Assembly: GCA_905221605.1 (NCBI GenBank)
Contig: CAJNDS010002705.1
Location: 167,501 to 187,500 of the forward strand
Direction of reading: 5' to 3'
DNA length: 20,000 nucleotides
Origin: Symbiodinium natans
Lineage: Eukaryota; Sar; Dinophyceae; Suessiales; Symbiodiniaceae
Shown: piece by piece, positions 17,701 to 20,000 of the stretch
Numbering within the stretch: the first letter of the stretch is position 1
Layout: each line of letters begins with the position of its first letter
Made by a program: the position numbers and the translations under genes
The notes under the pieces: model-generated
What the model was told of the DNA's origin: nothing
Database searches by the model: none
The model's input: only the letters and a program-made list of their open reading frames with translations

Positions 17701-18257
17701 CGGATGCGTGCTGATAGGGGAAGAAATGAGTTTTAAAAAGCCCTAAGGCCCTGTGCTTCTACATCCAGAACCTAAGTCCTTTAAACGTAAACCCTGCCCA
17801 AAGATCCCAATCCCTCTTCATCAGGGGTATACCGTTGATTGTATAGGGATCCTTGTATAGTTTACCCAAAGGCTCCAATGTAGTTCCTTTTTGGGTTAAT
17901 TAGCTATAGAGGACTATAGTATACTACCCCCCAAAAAGGTACTACATAGGAGCCTTTGGGTAAGGTATCTTTTTCTGAAGCGGTATCCTAAACCCTAAAC
18001 CCTAAACCCTAAACCCTAAACCCTAAACCCTAAACCCTAAACCCTAAACCCTAAACCCTAAACCCTAAACCCTAAACCCTAAACCCTAAAACCTAAACCC
18101 TAAACCCAAACCCTAAACCCTAAACTATATTCCTGAAGCGGTAGTGGGCGCTCCGGTTTCAATCCAGACCTCTCTTGAGCGGCGTACTACTAAAGAGCGG
18201 CTCAGCCGCCTCCTAGAAGGGAAGACCGAGCCACCACCCGATCCTGGGCGCTGGCAG
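10950..18257 (+). CDS. ArfGAP-domain protein, partial gene split into mini-exons
   Basis: ArfGAP proteins stimulate GTP hydrolysis by Arf-family small GTPases on Golgi and endosomal membranes, using a zinc finger and a catalytic arginine. Exons at 10950-10981, 12065-12127, 13633-13706, 15018-15084, 17063-17116 and probably 18180-18257 join in compatible phases. They give the family spacing CX2CX16CX2CX4R, then VHLSFVRS, MDSW, SGGN and KYNT in the correct order. The first cysteine is completed across a splice junction with an exon not found, so the start codon lies upstream, either in 10380-10895 or beyond the satellite block. Introns are about 1083, 1505, 1311, 1978 and 1063 nt and are full of telomere-like repeats. 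No in-frame stop interrupts the called exons. The C-terminal part is not identified. The domain call is firm, the outer exon limits are not, and expression cannot be judged. Confidence 0.88.
11020..11079 (-). repeat. Telomere-like (CCCTAAA)n tract
   Basis: About eight units with minor variants (CTAAATT, CCCCAAA). It begins 39 bp after the exon at 10950-10981, in the opposite orientation to the tract before that exon. Confidence 0.9.
11147..11196 (+). repeat. Telomere-like (TTTAGGG)n tract with variants
   Basis: Six to seven units including GCTTGGG and TTAGGGG forms. Confidence 0.85.
11197..11590. other. Unique intronic island, no gene recognised
   Basis: A plus-strand open stretch of about 42 codons starts with ATG near 11268 and ends at a TAA near 11393. 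It has no recognisable motif and lies within ArfGAP intron 1. The rest is C-rich with isolated CCCTAAA-like heptamers. Confidence 0.4.
11591..11632 (+). repeat. Telomere-like (TTTAGGG)n tract
   Basis: Five to six units, mostly exact. Confidence 0.9.
11633..11940. other. Unique intronic island with proline-rich open stretch
   Basis: The + strand between 11717 and 11911 is open for 64 codons, ending in a Pro/Ser-rich low-complexity stretch caused by C/T-rich DNA. No family is recognised. Its place inside ArfGAP intron 1 argues against a separate gene. Confidence 0.4.
11941..12058 (-). repeat. Telomere-like (CCCTAAA)n tract with CCCTGAA sub-block
   Basis: About 17 units, with CCCTGAA variants clustered at 11994-12035 among canonical CCCTAAA. 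It ends only 6 bp before the next ArfGAP exon. Confidence 0.92.
12065..12127 (+). CDS. ArfGAP exon: second zinc-finger half and catalytic arginine
   Basis: This 63 nt exon, phase 0 at both ends, encodes 21 residues including SLMCLECSGQHRSLG. CLEC is the second CX2C pair of the ArfGAP zinc finger. The Arg four residues after the last Cys is the position of the family's catalytic arginine finger. The preceding ASVTYG is also typical. The acceptor is GCGAG|G and the donor is GGT|GTGCCC. Past the donor the frame continues as VPTSAC, which departs from the family; the correct VHLS continuation occurs at the start of the next exon, so the splice position is well supported. Confidence 0.92.
12171..12252 (+). 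repeat. Telomere-like (TTTAGGG)11 tract
   Basis: Eleven essentially perfect heptamers starting 43 bp after the exon donor, opposite in orientation to the tract just before that exon. GCATGC occurs twice in the short gap (12141-12163), forming another small inverted repeat. Confidence 0.95.
12253..12533. other. Intron 2 unique sequence, nothing recognised
   Basis: Mixed unique sequence with a short CCCTAAA/CCCCAAA cluster near 12447-12470. An open frame beginning at 12372 runs into the foldback element, with no domain evidence. Confidence 0.4.
12534..12648. repeat. 115 bp foldback element with 12 bp terminal inverted repeats
   Basis: Ends are AGAGCCCAATAC (12534-12545) and GTATTGGGCTCT (12637-12648), exact reverse complements. 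Inside lie two copies of CCTTAATTAAGG (12547-12558 and 12608-12619), each itself a palindrome. Size, AT-rich core and clean termini resemble a miniature inverted-repeat transposable element (MITE). No transposase is present and I could not define a target-site duplication. Confidence 0.75.
12690..12732 (+). repeat. Telomere-like (TTTAGGG)n tract
   Basis: Five to six units with a TTTAGCG variant, followed by a short G run. Confidence 0.88.
12733..13122. other. Intron 2 unique sequence
   Basis: No exon recognised. A few isolated heptamers occur near 12880-12930. A stretch at about 12940-13070 (TTAGGACCCAGCGTAGGCCC, a T-rich segment, CCCTTAGAAGCC, then TTACTCTTCGG) resembles one at about 17211-17335 (CGAGGACCCAGACTAGGCCC onward), so a diverged ~130 bp dispersed repeat occurs in two introns of this gene. 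Confidence 0.5.
13123..13619 (-). repeat. Long degenerate CCCTAAA tract with AAATTCCC variants
   Basis: About 500 bp of heavily mutated heptamers in which CCCTAAA alternates with AAATTCCC or AATTCCCTAAA forms, giving a compound irregular period. It is the longest and most decayed telomere-like tract in the window. It ends 13 bp before the next exon and merges into the C-rich acceptor CGTCCCCCCAG. Confidence 0.9.
13633..13706 (+). CDS. ArfGAP exon: VHLSFVRS / MDSW core
   Basis: This 74 nt exon enters in phase 0 after a classic acceptor, CCCCCCAG|GTGCAC, and leaves in phase 2 at CCCTG|GTAGCA. It encodes VHLSFVRSIQMDSWTEKQ followed by IAAMEP. GVHLSFVRS and MDSWTEKQ are signature stretches of the ArfGAP fold directly after the zinc finger, and the G of GVH comes from the previous exon's last codon. 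Without splicing the frame hits TAG immediately after the donor. Confidence 0.94.
13736..13805 (+). repeat. Telomere-like (TTTAGGG)n tract
   Basis: About nine units, several with a GTTTGGG or GCTTGGG change. It starts 29 bp after the exon's donor site, opposite in orientation to the tract before the exon. Confidence 0.9.
13806..14258. other. Intron 3 unique island with exon-like stretches
   Basis: Holds G runs near 13827-13862 and a C run near 13898. A plus-strand open frame reads to about 13997. A strong donor-like site CCCAG|GTAAGAG lies at 14253, preceded by about 55 nt that stay open in two frames. I recognise no protein family; the flanking ArfGAP exons join cleanly without it. Confidence 0.35.
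14259..14333 (-). repeat. Telomere-like tract alternating CCCTAAA and CCCCTAAA
   Basis: About ten units, many with an extra C, giving a mixed 7/8 bp period. Confidence 0.9.
14334..14912. other. Intron 3 unique sequence containing a T36 run
   Basis: No exon recognised. A homopolymer of 36 T lies at 14679-14714; on the minus strand this is A36 and produces lysine-rich spurious frames. It could be the tail of a minus-strand retroposed sequence, but I see no target-site duplication or recognisable body. Confidence 0.45.
14679..14714. repeat. T36 homopolymer
   Basis: Uninterrupted run, the longest homopolymer in the window apart from the G-rich tract near 18.3 kb. Confidence 0.97.
14913..15003 (-). 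repeat. Telomere-like tract with GCCTAAA sub-block
   Basis: CCCTAAG units give way to about seven GCCTAAA variants in a row. It ends 14 bp before the next ArfGAP exon, just after a branch-point-like CTACTAAG. Confidence 0.9.
15018..15084 (+). CDS. ArfGAP exon: SGGNQKLIDFFE
   Basis: This 67 nt exon enters in phase 2, its first G completing TGG (Trp) begun in the previous exon, and leaves in phase 0 at TTTGAG|GTGTTT. It encodes ASKHGSAEEK then SGGNQKLIDFFE. GGN followed by a basic/hydrophobic pattern and FFE is the conserved ArfGAP helix. The Lys/Glu-rich stretch before it lengthens the loop after MEP compared with most family members. The acceptor is TTAAGCAG|G with CTACTAAG just upstream as a plausible branch site. 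An alternative donor, AGG|GTAGGT at 15097, would add VFLR. Confidence 0.88.
15116..15195 (+). repeat. Telomere-like (TTTAGGG)n tract
   Basis: About eleven units, nearly perfect, starting 31 bp after the exon end and opposite in orientation to the tract before the exon. Confidence 0.93.
15250..15331 (-). repeat. CCCTAAG x6 followed by CCCTAAA x6
   Basis: Two homogeneous sub-blocks of different heptamer variants lie end to end. Together with the tract at 15116-15195 it forms an inverted pair separated by 54 bp. Confidence 0.93.
15537..15642 (-). repeat. CCCTAGA x9 followed by CCCTAAA-type units
   Basis: Nine consecutive identical CCCTAGA variant heptamers, then canonical and CCCGAAA or CCCAAGA forms. 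Confidence 0.93.
15729..15891 (+). repeat. Longest clean telomere-like tract, (TTTAGGG)~23
   Basis: About 163 bp of TTTAGGG with a single irregular spot (GGGTTAGGGTCAGGG) near 15755-15772. Confidence 0.96.
15988..16115 (-). repeat. CGCTAAA x3 then (CCCTAAA)~14
   Basis: A CGCTAAA variant sub-block precedes the canonical array. It forms a large inverted pair with 15729-15891. Confidence 0.93.
16116..16268. other. Intron 4 unique island, no exon assigned
   Basis: About 130 bp of unique sequence with open stretches in two plus-strand frames and no recognisable family. It lies between two CCCTAAA tracts. Confidence 0.35.
16269..16344 (-). repeat. Telomere-like (CCCTAAA)n tract
   Basis: About ten units, two of them CCCGAAA. 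Confidence 0.92.
16360..16416 (+). CDS. Possible cassette exon within intron 4
   Basis: A 57 nt open segment lies between an acceptor-like AATTCAG and a consensus-like donor GAGCAG|GTGAGG. Its length is a multiple of three, and phase 0 at both ends matches the neighbouring ArfGAP exons, so inclusion would keep the frame and insert 19 residues (LDLREECYPHACQIPKMEQ) between FFE and ARGI. The family does not normally have an insertion there, and the flanking exons join naturally without it. It is flanked by CCCTAAA upstream and TTTAGGG downstream, like the accepted exons. Confidence 0.25.
16488..16549 (+). repeat. Telomere-like (TTTAGGG)n tract
   Basis: About eight units, with TTTCGGG and TTTAGAA variants. 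Confidence 0.9.
16674..16728 (+). repeat. Telomere-like (TTTAGGG)n tract
   Basis: About seven units, with TTTCGGG, TTTAAGG and TTCAGGG variants. The island before it (16550-16673) is open in one frame for about 30 codons ending in TGA, without a recognised family. Confidence 0.88.
16729..17062. other. 3' part of intron 4, unique sequence
   Basis: Isolated TTTAGGG-like heptamers near 16811 and 16977 and a G run near 17018-17037. A minus-strand open frame spans it and the next exon antisense; I regard that as a shadow. The acceptor of the next exon is CCCGGAG at 17057-17062. Confidence 0.4.
17063..17116 (+). CDS. ArfGAP exon: ARGI...KYNTK
   Basis: Phase 0 entry after CCCGGAG|G. It encodes ARGITKSMKIHVKYNTKQ, so with the previous exon it reads FFE-ARGI...KYNTK, matching the conserved end of the ArfGAP domain (GI, about ten residues, KYNT). 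The 3' end is uncertain. Ending at CAG|GCCTTT (a GC donor, 54 nt) gives the best spacing to the next exon; GT alternatives at 17128 (phase 2) or 17138 (phase 0) would add a few residues. Reading on past them gives GFKFVSRYLG, which is not family-like. Confidence 0.87.
17343..17427 (-). repeat. Telomere-like (CCCTAAA)n tract
   Basis: About twelve units, two with A or T substitutions. The sequence from the exon to here (17117-17342) is unique, apart from the ~130 bp dispersed repeat also found near 12940. Confidence 0.92.
17428..17578. other. Intron 5 unique island with open stretch
   Basis: The + strand is open for about 46 codons between two CCCTAAA tracts, with a hydrophobic middle (SQVGIPMMSISTFLGLIS). 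I recognise no family, and no consistent splice sites tie it to the ArfGAP exons. Confidence 0.35.
17579..17642 (-). repeat. Telomere-like (CCCTAAA)n tract
   Basis: About eight units, the first few degenerate. Confidence 0.9.
17862..17963. repeat. Foldback element, 34 bp arms
   Basis: Arms 17862-17895 and 17930-17963 are reverse complements with two mismatches (TTACCCAAAGGCTCC, then ATGTAGT and CCTTTTTGGG). The 34 bp between them contain CTATAG twice and further self-complementarity. Small size and no coding capacity suggest a MITE-like or hairpin element. It is unrelated in sequence to the one at 12534-12648. Confidence 0.8.
17987..18124 (-). repeat. Long clean (CCCTAAA)~19 tract
   Basis: About 138 bp with a couple of single-base changes. 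It ends about 55 bp before the proposed last ArfGAP exon. Confidence 0.95.
18180..18257 (+). CDS. Probable ArfGAP exon: ERLSRLLEGK
   Basis: Reads RRTTKERLSRLLEGK then TEPPPDPGRWQ. ArfGAP domains typically continue after KYNT with a basic helix ending in EGK or EGR. If this exon starts after CTTGAG at 18180 and the previous one ends at KYNTKQ, the distance from KYN to EG is 20 residues, as in many family members. Alternative starts (after AATCCAG at 18168, or after AAAGAG at 18198) keep the same frame. The 3' end is unknown: the frame stays open through CAG at 18257 into the G-rich tract, where it would become polyglycine/Trp/Val, so a donor must lie at or before its start. Confidence 0.5.
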
Positions 18258-18269
18258 CTTAGAGGGCCG

Positions 18270-18507
18270 GGGGGGGGGGGGGGGGGGTGGGGGGGGGTGG
18301 GGGGGGGGTGGGGGGGGGGTGGGGGGGGGGGGGGGGGGGGTGGGGGTGGGGGGGGGGGCGGGGGTGGGGGGGGGGTGGGTGGGGGGTGGGGGGGGGGGTG
18401 GGGGGGGGTGGGGGGGGGGTGGGGGGGTGGGGGGGGGGGGGGGGGGGGGGGGGGGTGGGGGGGGGGGTGGGGGGGGGGGGGGTGGGGGGGGGGTGGGGGG
18501 GGGGTGG
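18270..18507 (+). repeat. G-rich tract with scattered T, potential G-quadruplex array
   Basis: About 238 bp that are almost only G on the + strand, broken by single T's at irregular intervals (mostly 7-12 G) and one C. All three forward frames give Gly/Trp/Val polymers that are artefacts. It could fold into many alternative G-quadruplexes. Consensus quality in such a tract is likely poor. Confidence 0.93.
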
Positions 18508-18793
18508 TTCCAGGGCTTGTGTCCGCTGGGTTTTCGGATTCTGCGGGATGTAGGGCTTGTTAGATTTAAAGTTTAGAGGCTGAAGGGTTTAGAGATTCCC
18601 TTTTAAGGACCCAATGGTTTCAGGGTTCAACGGCTTAAGGGGGGTTTCAGAGTTCGGCGATTGCGGGCTGCATCGCGAAGGGGGTCAAGGGTTGAACTCC
18701 AATCCCTATACTCGACAACCTGACCCAAAGTTTTTCGACAGCTTTCCATGCCCGACTGAGAAACCCAGGAGCACGGAAAGAACCTAGGCTTTC
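18508..18793. other. Unique sequence, no gene recognised
   Basis: Mixed sequence with isolated TTTAGAG-like relics. No exon with both splice sites and a recognisable family. Confidence 0.4.
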
Positions 18794-18839
18794 AACCCTA
18801 AACCCTAAACTCTAAACCCTAAACCCCAAACCCTAAACC
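18794..18839 (-). repeat. Telomere-like (CCCTAAA)n tract
   Basis: About six units, with ACTCTAA and CCCCAAA variants. The island after it (18840-19008) is open for about 60 codons on the + strand without a recognised family. Confidence 0.9.
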
Positions 18840-19008
18840 TTTCTTGACTTGGCTGATCTCGAACCCTCAACCTGTAATTTAGAAAGAGATCTTTGGGATA
18901 TCCCCCCTTATACTAACAGTCCTTTAGTAGGGACTATAATCGGGGCAGGGTCCTTCCCTTCCGATGCTTTCAAGTCTGTTGCTCAACGTGTCTTGGGCTC
19001 CTTTAGAG

Positions 19009-19107
19009 GCCTAAACCCTAAACCTAAGCCCTAAACACCAAACCCCAAATCCTAAACCCCAAACCCTAAACCCTAGACCCTAAACCCCAAACCCTAAAAC
19101 CTAAGCC
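19009..19107 (-). repeat. Telomere-like (CCCTAAA)n tract with CCCCAAA variants
   Basis: About fourteen units, many CCCCAAA or CCTAAG. Confidence 0.9.
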
Positions 19108-19129
19108 CTTCCGGGTGCCTCCGCACAAG

Positions 19130-19187
19130 GCTTTGACCCAGTGACGGGAGTTTCCGAGGCGCAGGGTGCGGAGCCTGAGACTCAGAC
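19130..19187 (+). CDS. Candidate exon of unknown product
   Basis: A 58 nt open segment lies between the acceptor-like CGCACAAG|G and the donor-like CAGAC|GTATCT, flanked by a CCCTAAA tract upstream and a short TTTAGGG-type tract downstream (19215-19240). It reads FDPVTGVSEAQGAEPETQ in phase 1. It begins with G after AG, like the accepted ArfGAP exons. It could be a C-terminal exon of the same gene, whose tail is poorly conserved, but no motif proves it. Confidence 0.25.
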
Positions 19188-19214
19188 GTATCTTTCGGGG
19201 GGGGTGGGGGGGGG

Positions 19215-19240
19215 TTAGGGTTTTGGGTTTTAGGGTTTAC
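19215..19240 (+). repeat. Short telomere-like TTTAGGG tract after a G run
   Basis: Three degenerate units (TTAGGGT, TTTTGGG, TTTTAGGG) following a G-rich run at 19197-19215. Confidence 0.7.
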
Positions 19241-19675
19241 TTTCAGGTTCATGGGAAGCCGCAGTTATAAGTCTACTTATAACCTACTTAGGGGACTTAG
19301 GGGGCTTATAAGTTCAGCTATAATTATGGTTACATAAGGCTTGGGCTGAACGTTGACCCGTAAGCTAGAAGCCCCCGAGCCCTAGGGCCAAGAAATTGAA
19401 AGACATTTTCTCCAAAGATGTCCCCCCCAAGCAGCAACCCTAAACCCTAAACATAGATGCCACTGAGTGTTGAAGGGGTTCCCGGGTTTGAGAGGCTTAG
19501 GGCTTACGCAGCTTAGATTAACCCATGCCCTGTCTGGGTGTCAGCGTTTAGGGCTTTTACAACTTATGTGTTTCAGGTACTGAGCAGTAGGTACTCGGCA
19601 GGAGTTAGTTGTAGGTAGAGGTTTAGGTGCGTATGGGCGGTTGATCGGATAAAGGGTAAACCTCGGAGGCTACAC
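19241..19675. other. Unique sequence with a small TTATAAG inverted repeat
   Basis: TTATAAGT occurs at 19265-19272 and 19306-19313, with its complement ACTTATAA at 19275-19282, giving a small hairpin around CTTAGGGGACTTAGGGGG. A further open stretch near 19350-19450 has no family. No gene called. Confidence 0.45.
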
Positions 19676-19732
19676 CCCTAAACCCTAAACACTAAACCCT
19701 AAACCCTAAACCCTCAACCCTCAACCCTAAAC
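19676..19732 (-). repeat. Telomere-like (CCCTAAA)n tract
   Basis: About eight units, including CCCTCAA and CACTAAA. Confidence 0.9.
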
Positions 19733-19752
19733 CCACCACCAACCCCCAAAGC

Positions 19753-19819
19753 CCCAAGGAAGCCCTGAGCTCCAAGCCCAAAACCGCAAAGAAGCCCTGA
19801 GCTCCAAGCCTAAAACCCC
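19753..19819. repeat. Two-copy ~30 bp direct repeat
   Basis: AAGCCCTGAGCTCCAAGCC followed by CAAAACC or TAAAACC occurs twice, about 36 bp apart. The copies fall in different frames, which argues against a coding repeat. Confidence 0.8.
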
Positions 19820-19921
19820 CCCAAACCAACCCGAAAAACCCTGGTTCTTACGGTTTAGGGCTTCAGTGTTTAGTGTGTAGTAACAAACAAACCCCTTACA
19901 ATTAAGTAAACAAGGCATTTT

Positions 19922-19968
19922 GTGTTTAGGGTTTAGAGTTTAGAGTTTAGGGTTTAGGGTTTAGGGTT
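19922..19968 (+). repeat. Telomere-like (TTTAGGG)n tract
   Basis: About six units, with TTTAGAG variants, near the right window edge. Confidence 0.9.
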
Positions 19969-20000
19969 TTAGGGCTCTAAGAGAATACTCTTTAAGGGAT

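Noticed and set aside
18144-18576. Glycine-rich protein frames of 85-139 codons
   Set aside because: All three forward frames are open because the DNA is nearly pure G. Only the first ~40 codons of the 18144 frame resemble coding sequence, and those are treated as an ArfGAP exon.
18849-19034. 61-codon frame containing LVGTIIGAGSFPSDAFKSV
   Set aside because: It looks peptide-like but has no recognisable family and no supported splice sites, and it runs into a CCCTAAA tract.

Overview
This is a eukaryotic nuclear window dominated by repeats. Its interstitial tracts carry the TTTAGGG/CCCTAAA heptamer, the telomere type of plants, many algae and several alveolates (dinoflagellates, chromerids, coccidia). 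The one recognisable gene is spliced from very small exons. All five well-supported exons begin with G after an AG acceptor, and one or two introns seem to start with GC. That would suit a dinoflagellate or related alveolate, but the sequence alone does not settle the lineage.

Layout. Positions 1-1960 hold a decayed satellite with an 85-99 bp period, then a cluster of XhoI-centred (CTCGAG) palindromes inside a larger foldback; this segment is bracketed by an inverted repeat (1-53 / 1899-1953). Positions 1969-10378 form an 8.4 kb block bracketed by another inverted repeat (1969-2016 / 10333-10378). Inside it are two unrelated satellites. The AT-rich one (2017-5035) is built from 52 bp perfect palindromes in 69 bp units, arranged in ~430-455 bp higher-order units. 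The AG/CT-rich one (5069-10310) has a degenerate ~30 bp monomer organised into ~1.2-1.3 kb higher-order copies, two of which are nearly identical. Positions 10380-20000 are unique-looking islands separated by telomere-like tracts in both orientations, two small foldback elements, a T36 run and a ~230 bp G-rich tract.

Gene. On the + strand between 10950 and about 18250, five or six mini-exons (32-75 nt) rebuild most of an ArfGAP zinc-finger domain. Spliced in order they give the exact family spacing CX2CX16CX2CX4R, then the VHLSFVRS, MDSW, GGN and KYNT signatures, with matching splice phases. The introns (about 1.1-2.0 kb) are filled with telomere-like repeats. The exon or exons before 10950, which carry the start codon, and the C-terminal exons were not identified. 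Four consecutive exons each lie in the loop between complementary telomere-like tracts.

I see no rRNA, tRNA, CRISPR array or autonomous transposon gene. Most long open frames here lie in repeats and are not genes.
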